In this document: piece after piece, positions 1 through 8,263 of the stretch
How the letters are laid out: every line of letters starts with the position of its first letter
Numbering within the stretch: the first letter of the stretch is position 1
Assembly: GCA_963922455.1 (NCBI GenBank)
Contig: CAWUIO010000007.1
Location: 33,585-97,584 of the forward strand
Source: CAWUIO01 sp963922455
GTDB taxonomy: Bacteria; Bacteroidota; Bacteroidia; Cytophagales; Microscillaceae
Length of the DNA: 64,000 nucleotides
Direction: 5' to 3'
The notes under the pieces: generated by a model
What the model was told of the DNA's origin: nothing
Seen by the model: only the letters and a program-made list of their open reading frames with translations
Databases searched by the model: none
Program-made: the position numbers and the translations under genes

Positions 1-2
1 GT

Positions 3-725
3 AATGAAGAAGTGGTCTCTTATCATACGATTTTTATTGAGCCCATTTTCTACTCCCAGATAATTCAAGGACTCTATGTCGGGGGAGGTTTTCGGATCAA
101 TGCCATTTATAATGTAAACCGGGAGCAGGACGGCTTTTTGGAAAATAATCAATTACCGGGTTATGACGGGGTTAAGGCATCCGGTTTGGTTTTTGCCCAA
201 GCCCTAGATACCCGGGACAATACTTTTTATAGCACCCAAGGAGCGTATATCCAGTTTCGTCAATCTTTGCACTTTCGTCACTTAGGGAGTGATTACAATT
301 TCCAAGTGTTTGAACTGGATGCCCGTAAATATTGGAAGGTATTCCCGAAGCGGCAAGATGTATTGGCCGTGCAGGGTTTTATGTACTTTTCAAGTTCACA
401 AACTCCTTTTACCGATATGGCTCGTTTGGGTAGTTCGGGTATCATGCGAGGCTATTATCCTGGCCGTTACCGGGACCATCATTTGTTAGCGATGCAGGTG
501 GAATATCGGTATCAGATGAGTGAGCGCATAGGCTTAGTGGGCTTTGTGGGTTGTGGCGATGTTATGGAGCAACTGGGCGAGTTTCAGGTTAGTAATATCA
601 AGCGATCGTTTGGGGCCGGTTTTCGTTACAATTTATTACCCAAAGAACATATGAACTTAAGGTTTGATTATGCCTTTGGGAACAACTCCAGCAATTTCTA
701 CTTTGGTATTTCTGAAGCTTTTTAA
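3..725 (+). CDS. Omp85/BamA-like outer membrane protein, C-terminal part
   Basis: The reading frame is open at the window edge, so this is the last ~241 residues of a longer protein. It shows alternating polar/hydrophobic beta-strand patterning and ends in NFYFGISEAF, a terminal Phe typical of outer-membrane barrels. GIMRGYYPGRYRD contains the RGY/RGF motif found in the L6 loop of Omp85 barrels, so this is a bacterial surface antigen (D15) domain. Members insert or translocate proteins at the outer membrane. Whether it is the true BamA, a TamA-like or a patatin-associated Omp85 cannot be told without the N-terminal POTRA region. It is followed by a terminator-like hairpin and a convergent gene. 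Confidence 0.8.
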   Translation, partial: NEEVVSYHTIFIEPIFYSQIIQGLYVGGGFRINAIYNVNREQDGFLENNQLPGYDGVKASGLVFAQALDTRDNTFYSTQGAYIQFRQSLHFRHLGSDYNFQVFELDARKYWKVFPKRQDVLAVQGFMYFSSSQTPFTDMARLGSSGIMRGYYPGRYRDHHLLAMQVEYRYQMSERIGLVGFVGCGDVMEQLGEFQVSNIKRSFGAGFRYNLLPKEHMNLRFDYAFGNNSSNFYFGISEAF

Positions 726-730
726 AAGCA

Positions 731-762
731 AAAAAACTGACCACATCCGGGCCAGTTTTTTC
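731..762. terminator. Bidirectional terminator hairpin
   Basis: A-rich arm AAAAAACTGACC, a short loop, then GGCCAGTTTTTT; the arms pair with a single mismatch. It sits between two convergent genes (Omp85 end and the channel-like gene) and can serve both strands. Confidence 0.65.
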
Positions 763-787
763 CACATTCCTACTATTGTCTGCATCA

Positions 788-1966
788 TTACGATTCTTCC
801 CGTCCTCGGAAACGTTTTAGAATGTATTCCATCTGCTTGCCAGCAGCTTCACGCCCTCCTAGGCCGAATGACAAAGCAATGGCAACCGCAACAGATCCTA
901 GGGTTAAACCAAATGCTAGGTTGACGATATCATTGGCAATACCCATGGTTCTTAGGGCAATGGCCAAGAATAGCCCGATAATGGCTACCCGGGCAATATC
1001 TGCCAAGAAGCTATTTTCTTTGGACTGGGAAAGGGTGCGGTGGATGATCAAGGAAATAAAATTTCCTAGGACCATGATGATCATACCAAAAAAGATTTGT
1101 CCCGAAAGCTCAAAAAGTTGCTGGAGGGTTTGAGATAATTGAGCAAATCCCAACTTCTCCACGGCGGTAAGTACTCCCCCAAACATGAGAAAGAAAAAGG
1201 CAACTTGGCTAATCAGCTCAGCTAAGCTTTGTTTCTCGCCAATCATGGTATGTAAGTTCAAACGACGTGTAAGCTCGTCGGCCCCCATGTTTTTGAGAAG
1301 ATCTTTTAGCAAAGACATCAAGAAACGCCCTCCAATATAAAAAACGGCCAAAACCAAGGCGGCACCTATAATATTCGGAATGGTGTTCATGACCGTATCC
1401 AACATTTTACTGGCCGGGGCCGAAATGGCTTCTACTTTTAAGGCATCTAAGGCCGCAATAAGAATGGGAACAAAGACGAAAATGAAAACAAGTTGCTTGA
1501 TGATTTTAGAAAACTGGATTTGTTGACTTACTCCTACGCTTTCCGAAAATCCGTCGAGGGCTTTGCCAAACATGCTTACCAGTTCAGAACAAATGGATGC
1601 GATCATATATCCGGCAAAACCAATTAGTAGAGCCGCTACAAGATTGGGAAGAAATACAAAGAACTCATTGGCCATATTTTTAAGGGGCTCGAGCACATTG
1701 TGTAAGCCCAGAGACTCTAAAACTACCAGCAATACCACCACCATGAGGATGTAGTACACAAAGCGGCCAATTCCTTTTTCCAACTGATGGGCTGATTTAG
1801 GATTTTGAAGGCGTGTTTCTAATTTGAAACTTTGCATTAGGCGAGTCACCAAAGCTCCAATTGAGCGAGCCATGAGCCAACCAATAAATAATAAAACCAG
1901 GGCCCCAAGTACCCCAGGGAGATACTTTGTAAACTGGGCCGTTAAAGATTGTAATATGTCTTGCAT
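788..1966 (-). CDS. Mechanosensitive-channel-like TM-helix repeat protein (CmpX/PF05552 type)
   Basis: 392 residues, strongly hydrophobic. It contains several copies of the amphipathic/TM unit typical of the 'conserved TM helix' family: residues ~14-40 (YLPGVLGALVLLFIGWLMA), ~105-130 (FLPNLVAALLIGFAGYMIA), ~190-215 (TIPNIIGAALVLAVFYIGG) and ~290-310. The P-N/G-hydrophobic-G pattern recurs in each. No MscS beta domain follows, unlike true MscS. The family is linked to osmotic or membrane-tension sensing, but the function is inferred. ATG start at 1966; monocistronic, convergent with the Omp85 gene. Confidence 0.75.
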   Translation of the reverse strand: MQDILQSLTAQFTKYLPGVLGALVLLFIGWLMARSIGALVTRLMQSFKLETRLQNPKSAHQLEKGIGRFVYYILMVVVLLVVLESLGLHNVLEPLKNMANEFFVFLPNLVAALLIGFAGYMIASICSELVSMFGKALDGFSESVGVSQQIQFSKIIKQLVFIFVFVPILIAALDALKVEAISAPASKMLDTVMNTIPNIIGAALVLAVFYIGGRFLMSLLKDLLKNMGADELTRRLNLHTMIGEKQSLAELISQVAFFFLMFGGVLTAVEKLGFAQLSQTLQQLFELSGQIFFGMIIMVLGNFISLIIHRTLSQSKENSFLADIARVAIIGLFLAIALRTMGIANDIVNLAFGLTLGSVAVAIALSFGLGGREAAGKQMEYILKRFRGREES

Positions 1967-2105
1967 ACCAAAGAAAATTAAGTTTAGGGTTCGTTTAGCG
2001 TTCGTTTGACCGACCTAAACTGATAGACCTGTTCCTATAATTTTGTCACCTCGCAAGGAATTAAATACTATCAACAACTATGTAAAGGAAGGAAGGATGT
2101 GGGGT

Positions 2106-2453
2106 TTAAGAACGAAAACGATCTATTTTGCGCATTCGGTCTTCTAAGTCTTGTCGATAGGTATTGAGGAGTTCTTGTACATATTCTTGAACAATTCCCG
2201 CGATCGCCGGAGGTTCATTTCCCTCAGTTTCGTGGGCTTGTTCGGCCCAAATTTTATACAGCAGGTTTTCCAAGAGCCGGGTAATGCTCAGATAAATTTC
2301 TTGAAACAGTTCTTCTTGTCTATGGGCTAGTTCTGGATGCGCTTCCATCAGAAAAGCCAGGTTGAACAAACTGATCTCCTGGCTAATTAAATCTCGGATG
2401 TTTTTTTCGTAAGAAAGGAGGGCCTCTCGGGTAAGTTCTTCAAATGATGCCAT
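2106..2453 (-). CDS. Small helical protein of unknown function
   Basis: 115 residues, no signal peptide, no cysteines, predicted almost wholly alpha-helical (many E/L/R heptad-like stretches such as QEELFQEIYLSITRLLENLLY). I do not recognise a family. ATG at 2453, terminated 140 bp before the start side of the channel-like gene. Acidic and amphipathic, so probably a soluble helical bundle. A MITE-like repeat lies directly upstream. Confidence 0.6.
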   Translation of the reverse strand: MASFEELTREALLSYEKNIRDLISQEISLFNLAFLMEAHPELAHRQEELFQEIYLSITRLLENLLYKIWAEQAHETEGNEPPAIAGIVQEYVQELLNTYRQDLEDRMRKIDRFRS

Positions 2454-2493
2454 ATCCTAAATTAAGAAATTAGACCCAAGAAAGCACAGATTA

Positions 2494-2656
2494 AGAAACT
2501 GTTCGTGTTTATTTTTTGTCGGCGAAAAGGGCCAGTTGGGGGTTCTGATGAAATCAACAAGGAGCGCATAGCAGCGCTATGGGCGAGGAATTTGATGAAA
2601 TCAGGTTCCCGAAATGGCTCTTTGCAGCCCAACGCAATTAAATACACACAGTTTCT
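2494..2656 (+). repeat. MITE-like element, copy 1 (163 bp)
   Basis: Terminal inverted repeats AGAAACTG (2494-2501) and CAGTTTCT (2649-2656); over 17 bp the ends match at about 14 positions. Shares internal blocks with copies at 7512 and 34666: GTCGGCGAAAAGG, GATGAAATCA and GGCTCTTTGCAGCCCAA. GATGAAATCA occurs twice here (2547-2556 and 2594-2603), with a perfect hairpin CATAGC-agc-GCTATG (2567-2581) between them. It has no coding capacity. The right end is 5 bp from the stop of the LRR lipoprotein gene. Confidence 0.7.
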
Positions 2657-2660
2657 AAAG

Positions 2661-3578
2661 CTAATTAATTGCTTCATCGGCTACTTGGTCGTACTCAAAA
2701 TTTATTTGAGGGGCCGACTGGCTCAGCTTTTGGATAGCCTCGGCATCTAAGGGATTGCCTTGTATGTACACCTCCTTAAGCTTAGGTAACTCGATGATAG
2801 TCTCGGGCAATTTCTCCAAGCCATTCCCATTAAGCCAAAGAATTTCCAAGGATTTTACTTGATTAATACTGGCTGGCAGCTCCTCAATACCGCATAAATT
2901 AAGTAGTAAGACCTCTAAGCTTTCCAATTGGGCTAATTCTTGAAACAGTAGATCCAACTGTAAGCTCGTATTGCCTTGCAAGCTCAAGGTGTTGAGCGAG
3001 GCCAAATTGCTGATCCCAGCGGGTAAAACACTAATCTCGTTCCGGTCTACATACAATACTTGCAAAGCAGTTATGTTTTCTATGCCGGGCAGTTCGCTCA
3101 ATGAGTCATCATTCAGGCTTAATTCCTGAAGCTTAGGCAACTGAGACAAGCTTTTGAGGAGGGCCGGGTAGTCTAGTTGGGGATTTGCATCCAACCAAAG
3201 GTGGGTAAGCCCCTGCATTTGCACGAGCTCTTGGGGGAAGCTCTTTAAATGTAAGCCATTCAGGGAAAGTTCTCTTAATTTAGGTAATTGCAAAAGAAGG
3301 GGGAAAGCCTGTCCTAAATCCAGCCCGGGATTATCGCTCAAGTATAGCATCTCTAAGTTTTGAAAACGGCTAAACGAATCGGGCAAGCTGAGCATGTTTT
3401 GATTGCCTAATCGTAACTCCTTAACCTCTTCGGGCAGGATAAAGGCCTTTTCTAGCGAATAGGCGTAATCATCGGGTAGGGTAACTTGTTGGTTTGTGGT
3501 CTCCTGGGAAGGATCGCTCGCCCCCGAACAAGCCACAAAGGCTAGGCCCAGGGCCCAATAAAGCAATTTGTAGTGCAT
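2661..3578 (-). CDS. Leucine-rich-repeat lipoprotein
   Basis: 305 residues. N-terminal lipoprotein signal with lipobox-like LAFVAC (Cys ~17). From residue ~50 to the end there are about ten bacterial-type LRR units of ~22-24 residues, for example LRELSLNGLHLKSFPQELVQ and LEILWLNGNGLEKLPETI. LRR lipoproteins of Bacteroidota are usually surface or periplasmic binding proteins; the ligand here is unknown. Monocistronic. The TAG stop is followed within 5 bp by a MITE-like repeat, which may have replaced the original 3' untranslated region. Confidence 0.85.
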   Translation of the reverse strand: MHYKLLYWALGLAFVACSGASDPSQETTNQQVTLPDDYAYSLEKAFILPEEVKELRLGNQNMLSLPDSFSRFQNLEMLYLSDNPGLDLGQAFPLLLQLPKLRELSLNGLHLKSFPQELVQMQGLTHLWLDANPQLDYPALLKSLSQLPKLQELSLNDDSLSELPGIENITALQVLYVDRNEISVLPAGISNLASLNTLSLQGNTSLQLDLLFQELAQLESLEVLLLNLCGIEELPASINQVKSLEILWLNGNGLEKLPETIIELPKLKEVYIQGNPLDAEAIQKLSQSAPQINFEYDQVADEAIN

Positions 3579-3659
3579 AGGTAAATAGATAAACTGGTAA
3601 TTACCCTTACATATACCCCTTGGGCTTAATCCGGTCGAGAAAAATTAAAGCAATTTTCT

Positions 3660-4070
3660 TTAGCTAAGCGAATAAAACCACATAAGCAAATAAACAAGCA
3701 ATAAAGGGAGCAAGCTAATGCCCATGATCAAGAAGGAATGCTGCTTGGCCCATTCACTGAGGGCATTTTTACCGATTACGTATTGTAAGACCACATGGTG
3801 ACTATCCACGGTATCGCCAAAATCGGCTTGAGCCAAAAATAGGATAATGAAAAGCACGTTGGCCCCATAAAATAAAAATTGCTCATAGGCTAGCCAAGGC
3901 CGCCCAGACACCGTAGCCAAAAAGTGTAAGCCCGTAAAAATATGTAAACCGGCAATTAGGAGGATCACTCCCCCAAATAGAATCAAAAACCAACCTACCG
4001 TTCTAACCCTCAGTACTAACATAAGGAGGGTAATGCCTATTAGTAAGGTCTTTAAAAAAAAGGTTTCCAT
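3660..4070 (-). CDS. Small integral membrane protein, unknown
   Basis: 136 residues with about four hydrophobic segments: residues ~5-25, ~26-48, ~65-85 and ~110-134. A polar segment DFGDTVDSHHVVLQYVIGKNALSEWAKQHS lies between the last two. No family recognised. ATG at 4070. It is separated from the LRR gene by 81 bp on the same strand, so the two could be cotranscribed. Confidence 0.55.
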   Translation of the reverse strand: METFFLKTLLIGITLLMLVLRVRTVGWFLILFGGVILLIAGLHIFTGLHFLATVSGRPWLAYEQFLFYGANVLFIILFLAQADFGDTVDSHHVVLQYVIGKNALSEWAKQHSFLIMGISLLPLLLVYLLMWFYSLS

Positions 4071-4256
4071 ATAGATTGAGGCTGTTCTTTTATGTAGGGG
4101 ACGTAATCTATACCGCGAAGTTCAGCATATATTACGGAGATTCTAGGAAAAAATTAGACTCTTGGAGGAAGCCTGATGATTATCATCTTTTCTACTAGTT
4201 TTAGCCCCTAACTTTACCAGTAAGCCATACAAATTATCACTTAAGTTTCGCAAACT

Positions 4257-5546
4257 ATGAGCCCCTATTCTTTTCCTGAATCCAGTGCAGAAGAAGCAGT
4301 ATCCATCATTGCTTCCCATCATCATGTATTTATCCACGGAGCATCGGCTACTCCTTCGCTACTCATCCAAGCCTTGGTAGACCGGGCCCCCGAACTTCGG
4401 GATGTACAATTGCACCACTTGCACGTAAATGGCCCACTCCCCTACTGTGAGCCTTCGCTAGCCAAAAGCTTCCGCGTGAATAATCTTTTTGTGGGGTCCA
4501 ACACCCGCAAAGCTGTCCAGGAAGGCCGTGCCGATTATGTTCCTGTTTTTTTAAGTGAAGTACCTATTTTGTTTCGCAAACGAATTATTCCCTTAGACGT
4601 AGCAATTATCCAGGTTTCTCCCCCCGACAAAAACGGATACTGTACCCTGGGCACCTCGGTCGATGTAGCACTAGCCGCTGCCGAGTCGGCCAATTGGGTG
4701 ATTGCCGAAATCAATGAGCGTATGCCAAGGACCCACGGAGATGGTGCTATTCATATTAGTAAAATTCACCAAGCCGTACGGGTAGATAGAGAACTTCCTA
4801 CTTTAGCAGATCGAGAATTGAATGCCGTTGAAAAGCAAATTGGCCAGTACGTTGCCGGATTGGTAGAAAATGGAGCCACTTTGCAGATGGGGATCGGGGC
4901 CATTCCCGATGCCTCCCTAGCTGCCTTAGACAACCACAAAGAATTGGGAATACATACCGAAATGTTTTCGGATGGGGTTTTGCCTTTGATCCAGAAAGGT
5001 GTCATTACGAATCAGCATAAAGTAAAACATCGCAATCACATCGTATCGGGTTTTGTCATGGGCTCCCAAAAACTCTACGACTTCATCGACGACAACCCCT
5101 TGGTCAGAATGCTGGATATTGCCTACGTAAACGATACGGATGTTATTCGTAAAAACCCTAAAGTTACCGCTATCAACAGCGCCATTGAAGTAGACTTAAC
5201 TGGCCAGGTTTGTTCTGACTCCATCGGCCCCCGTATCTTCTCCGGGGTGGGTGGGCAAATGGACTTTATCCGTGGGGCTTCCCTCTCTGAGGGAGGAAAA
5301 CCAATCATTGCCTTACCCTCCCAAACCAACAAAGGGATCAGTCGTATCACCCATGCCCTACATGCTGGGGCCGGGGTAGTTACTACCCGGGCTCACGTCC
5401 ATTATGTAGTTACCGAATATGGGGTGGCCGATTTATACGGTCAAAACCTGCGTACCCGCGCCCAAGCTTTAATCCGGATCGCGCATCCCAATCACCGAGA
5501 AGAACTCGCCCGGCAGGCCCATGCGTTTTGGGGGATCCGTATGTAA
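4257..5546 (+). CDS. Acetyl-CoA hydrolase/CoA-transferase family protein
   Basis: 429 residues, the normal length for the acetyl-CoA hydrolase / 4-hydroxybutyrate CoA-transferase family. Family blocks are clear: VSPPDKNGYCTLGTSVD near residue 120, GATLQMGIGAIPDASL near 205, the catalytic-glutamate region GIHTEMFSDG near 235, and the CoA-loop block FSGVGGQMDFIRGAS near 335. The Glu in HTEMFSD would form the glutamyl-CoA intermediate. It probably interconverts acyl-CoAs and acetate/succinate in the cytoplasm; the exact acids cannot be read from sequence. ATG at 4257; no SD. It runs opposite to the gene upstream and is monocistronic. Confidence 0.88.
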   Translation: MSPYSFPESSAEEAVSIIASHHHVFIHGASATPSLLIQALVDRAPELRDVQLHHLHVNGPLPYCEPSLAKSFRVNNLFVGSNTRKAVQEGRADYVPVFLSEVPILFRKRIIPLDVAIIQVSPPDKNGYCTLGTSVDVALAAAESANWVIAEINERMPRTHGDGAIHISKIHQAVRVDRELPTLADRELNAVEKQIGQYVAGLVENGATLQMGIGAIPDASLAALDNHKELGIHTEMFSDGVLPLIQKGVITNQHKVKHRNHIVSGFVMGSQKLYDFIDDNPLVRMLDIAYVNDTDVIRKNPKVTAINSAIEVDLTGQVCSDSIGPRIFSGVGGQMDFIRGASLSEGGKPIIALPSQTNKGISRITHALHAGAGVVTTRAHVHYVVTEYGVADLYGQNLRTRAQALIRIAHPNHREELARQAHAFWGIRM

Positions 5547-5647
5547 TTACCGCAGCTCTCTAAACAAATCTAGTGAGGGGTTTGGCCAGGATAATTGGAA
5601 AAATCATGGGTCTTGCTTAACTTATCCCTGGCTTAAAACAAGACCCT

Positions 5648-6112
5648 ATGTCCAAAGAGAGAGCAATCCGTAAATCTTTTAAAGATGAAGTAGGCATGGC
5701 CCGGTATGAACTGATCAAAGCCGCCTTTGACCGTATACAAGATGCCCGGGACCAAGGATATTATTTGGAGGCAATCACCATAATAGAAAGTATGATTGCC
5801 GACCGACTGGAAAGTGCTATCTCGGATGCGGAAAATACCAATATTGGCTTTCAAACCTTGGGCTCGCTTATCTTGCTGGCCCACCGCTCTCATAAACTCG
5901 ATGCCCAACTTAAAATTTTTATCATCACAGAGTTAAAAGCCTGGAAAAAACGACGCAATATAGCCCTTCACGAAATGGTGAAGCTTGAAAAAGGCAATTT
6001 ACACACCTGGCCAGAACGTTATGCCGAGTTATTGGCGGATGTGGATTCGGGGTTTGAGCTCCTAAAAAAGATCATGAAACGCATGAAAGAAATCCGAAAG
6101 CCAAAAAAATAG
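5648..6112 (+). CDS. Helical protein with HEPN-like RX4H motif
   Basis: 154 residues, highly helical and basic at the C-terminus (KKIMKRMKEIRKPKK). The segment ARYELIKAAFDRIQDAR followed by GYYLEAITIIESMIADRL resembles the first helices of HEPN domains. KKRRNIALHEM contains RNIALH, i.e. R-X4-H, the catalytic motif of HEPN ribonucleases. Assignment to HEPN is inferred from this motif and the helical pattern only. No MNT-type nucleotidyltransferase antitoxin gene is adjacent (neighbours are the CoA-transferase and a lipoprotein on the other strand), so a classic HEPN/MNT toxin pair is not supported. ATG at 5648. Confidence 0.6.
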   Translation: MSKERAIRKSFKDEVGMARYELIKAAFDRIQDARDQGYYLEAITIIESMIADRLESAISDAENTNIGFQTLGSLILLAHRSHKLDAQLKIFIITELKAWKKRRNIALHEMVKLEKGNLHTWPERYAELLADVDSGFELLKKIMKRMKEIRKPKK

Positions 6113-6243
6113 GCGCCCCTTTATTCAAAAGCTAGCAAACATGCCAGGTAATTCAAAAACCCTAAGAATTTTGTCCCCATTTTCTATTTTACTTAGACCA
6201 TCATTCCCAGGAGCTTATGTAAGAAATTTATCAAAAATGTGAA

Positions 6244-6804
6244 TTATATACCCAAGATTGGAACTTCTTCAGAGGAGCTATTCCTTGGCAAAACTTTAAT
6301 ATAGATAATATCAACGTAGCGCCATCGGTTCCCCGAACGCATCAGAAGAATGCTAAATTGTAATTGAAGATCAGCGTAGTAAAGCTCAAAATTTTCCATC
6401 CCCACCGTAATCCCGTGGGTCTTATCCTGATACAGCCTTTTGTATGTAAACTCCCCATCAACCGCATCTTCCACCACAAAGGAAGCATCTTGGGCCATTC
6501 GTAGACATTTCTGAAAGTTCATTTTTTGGGCATTTATCCAATGGGATTCGCTTCCCGCACTTCCTTTGTCAATTTGCTTGGCAATAAACGGAAAAAGTTC
6601 AATCAGTTTGTTCAATTCCCGTATCCCTACCCAATGAGGACGTATGCGTTGAAACTGCTTTTCTTGAATGGCCCGAGCATACAATTTGGCCAAGTCTTCC
6701 GGACTACTTACTTCGGGTGAACAAGCCAGTACACTCCATAGCAAACCAATCACAAGTAGCCATCTACCCCAACTCACGCTTCTATAAATACAAAAACTTG
6801 GCAT
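6244..6804 (-). CDS. Lipoprotein of unknown function
   Basis: 186 residues from ATG at 6804 (a TTG two codons upstream is less likely). A 30-residue signal ends in lipobox WSVLAC. The mature region starts SPEVSSPEDLAKLYARAIQEKQF, which resembles the start of small DUF4878-like/NTF2-like lipoproteins (a helix followed by a curved beta sheet). The C-terminal half is beta-rich. No family can be named with confidence. Monocistronic. Confidence 0.65.
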   Translation of the reverse strand: MPSFCIYRSVSWGRWLLVIGLLWSVLACSPEVSSPEDLAKLYARAIQEKQFQRIRPHWVGIRELNKLIELFPFIAKQIDKGSAGSESHWINAQKMNFQKCLRMAQDASFVVEDAVDGEFTYKRLYQDKTHGITVGMENFELYYADLQLQFSILLMRSGNRWRYVDIIYIKVLPRNSSSEEVPILGI

Positions 6805-6935
6805 GTGCAATCAAATAATGGTACAAAAATCAACTTCCACGCATGGCCTAACCTACTGAAAAGGAACACTTTTCATGGATACTTTCGCGTGTAAGGAAAT
6901 GATTTACTAACATTTAATAGTAAATTAAATTTCAG

Positions 6936-6943
6936 TAAATTTG
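6936..6943 (+). promoter_or_regulatory. Putative Bacteroidota -7 box (TAAATTTG)
   Basis: TAAATTTG matches the TAnnTTTG -7 consensus, 33 bp upstream of the ATG at 6976. No clear TTG -33 element is present at the usual spacing. Confidence 0.4.
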
Positions 6944-6975
6944 GAAAACAGCGGCACTTATAAAATTAAGGCATA

Positions 6976-7263
6976 ATGGACAAATATCTCAACCTATTCA
7001 TCGAACAAGAAAAAATAATTGATCAACTCTGCGAATTAGCTAGTATACACCATAAGGATCCCAAACGAAAAAATTTACGCGATAGCCCAAAAGGAGTAGC
7101 TTCACAAGCAAAAAACCCTTTGCACGAAGAGCTCAAAACCGCAGCGCGTTATGAAGAAAAATTAAAAATCGCCCGTCGCGCCATTCTTATGGGACTTGGC
7201 TTGGATTTGATTCAAGAAATGACTGGCCTACCCCCAAAGGAATTACAAAAACTTAGCGCTTAA
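6976..7263 (+). CDS. Small protein resembling the C-terminal tail of Rpn-type nucleases
   Basis: 95 residues. The last ~40 residues (KLKIARRAILMGLGLDLI then QEMTGLPPKELQKL) resemble the conserved C-terminal tail of Rpn/PD-(D/E)XK transposase-like proteins, in which a helix is followed by a G-L-D-x-x-x-I-x-x-x-T-G-L motif. The nuclease domain itself is absent, and the first 50 residues are an unrelated polar helix. It may be an independent small DNA-binding protein or a decayed tail; it has a complete ORF and a plausible promoter. A structured repeat follows 64 bp downstream. Confidence 0.5.
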   Translation: MDKYLNLFIEQEKIIDQLCELASIHHKDPKRKNLRDSPKGVASQAKNPLHEELKTAARYEEKLKIARRAILMGLGLDLIQEMTGLPPKELQKLSA

Positions 7264-7326
7264 TTATCCCCAAAAGTTTAGGTTAGGGCTATTTTTTACC
7301 CTTGTCCTCCACGTAGTTCAAGTATA

Positions 7327-7454
7327 GGGGCTGCCCCCCGGTTGGCCATCCCTACCTGTATCGCCCTAACTGCCCGGGGGTCGGGCTTTCGCTACTCGCT
7401 GCCTTTCCGCCCAAGGCCCACACGAGCTCAAACAGGCCGCTCTATCCCTCAGCC
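7327..7454 (+). repeat. Structured repeat SR, copy 1 (subfamily A)
   Basis: Begins GGGGCTGCCCCCCGG and ends CTATCCCTCAGCC. Closing helix GGCTG/CAGCC; second helix CCCCCGG/CCGGGGG; third helix CTCG/CGAG with inner GCCTT/AAGGC. Contains both conserved blocks, TCGGGCTTTCGCTACTCG and GCTCAAACAGGCCGCTC. Sense orientation, 64 bp after the stop of the 95-residue gene. Confidence 0.9.
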
Positions 7455-7511
7455 AATTTAAGAAATCAAGTTTCGGTCAATTGTATAAGAAACCGTTTAA
7501 AAAAATTGCTG

Positions 7512-7633
7512 AGAAACTGTTTAGTTTTTGTCGGTGAAAAGGACCGAGTAAAAATGAGAATGCAGGTTTCTGATGAAATCAGGTTCCATAAATGGCCCTT
7601 TGCCGCCCAAAGGATTAAATGTAAACCGTTTCT
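7512..7633 (+). repeat. MITE-like element, copy 2 (122 bp)
   Basis: Ends AGAAACTGTTT and AAACCGTTTCT (14 of 17 terminal bases inverted-repeat matched). Compared with copy 1 it lacks the piece between the two GATGAAATCA direct repeats: it keeps TTCT-GATGAAATCA-GGTTCC as one junction (7572-7581), as expected from a deletion between direct repeats. An additional AGAAACCGTTT lies just outside at 7489. The element ends 33 bp before the start of the deoxyribosyltransferase-like gene, so it may carry or disrupt its promoter. Confidence 0.7.
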
Positions 7634-7665
7634 TTGATGTATTTCTTTCAAGTAAATTCAAAAAA

Positions 7666-8133
7666 ATGGCCCAACTCGTTTTCCCTCCCCAAGCCCTTCC
7701 CCAAAACAGTCATTTGCCCAAAGTATTTTTGGCAGGTAGTATCGATATGGGCCTGGCCCCCAATTGGCAAACTGAACTCAGTACAGCCCTAGAAGCTTGG
7801 CCCGGATGGATTCTCAATCCCCGCCGCCCTGATTGGGACCCCACTTGGGACCAAAGTCCCCATAACCCTCAATTTGTAGAACAAGTAAACTGGGAATTGC
7901 TAGGCTTGGAAATGGCCGATCTCATATGCATGTATCTGGCTCCAGAGAGTAAGGCCCCCATCTCGCTACTAGAATTAGGTTTACACGCACAATCTGGTCG
8001 CTTGGTCATATGCTGCCCCGAAGGCTTTTGGCGACGGGGGAATGTACTGGTTGTGGCCCAACGTTACGGAATTTCTCAAGTTGAAAAATTGAGCGATTTT
8101 ATACCTCTCATCAAGAGTTTGCATAGGTCTTAA
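7666..8133 (+). CDS. Nucleoside 2-deoxyribosyltransferase-like protein
   Basis: 155 residues from ATG at 7666; an upstream in-frame start lies inside the MITE and is rejected. Family blocks of the Nuc_deoxyri_tr2 (PF15891) type are present: KVFLAGSIDMG at the N-terminus, then WILNPRRPDWDPTW, QVNWELLGLEMADLICMYL and SKAPISLLELGLHA. The conserved Asp/Glu in WE..EMAD and LLELG fit the nucleophile/acid positions of this superfamily. The family probably hydrolyses or transfers deoxyribose of nucleosides or nucleotides; the substrate is unknown. Confidence 0.8.
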   Translation: MAQLVFPPQALPQNSHLPKVFLAGSIDMGLAPNWQTELSTALEAWPGWILNPRRPDWDPTWDQSPHNPQFVEQVNWELLGLEMADLICMYLAPESKAPISLLELGLHAQSGRLVICCPEGFWRRGNVLVVAQRYGISQVEKLSDFIPLIKSLHRS

Positions 8134-8181
8134 AACAACTCAGCAAAGGCTCCCTACAAGAAATAAAAAGACTCGTCTGAC

Positions 8182-8214
8182 AAAAAAAGAGCCCGAAAAT
8201 CGGGCTCTTTTTTT
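8182..8214. terminator. Strong bidirectional intrinsic terminator
   Basis: A-run then GAGCCCG-aaaat-CGGGCTC then T-run. Perfect stem; it lies between convergent genes and can act in both directions. Confidence 0.9.
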
Positions 8215-8263
8215 CATAAACTATTAGCGAAAAATTGTAAACGTATAAGCACACAAGCTATGA

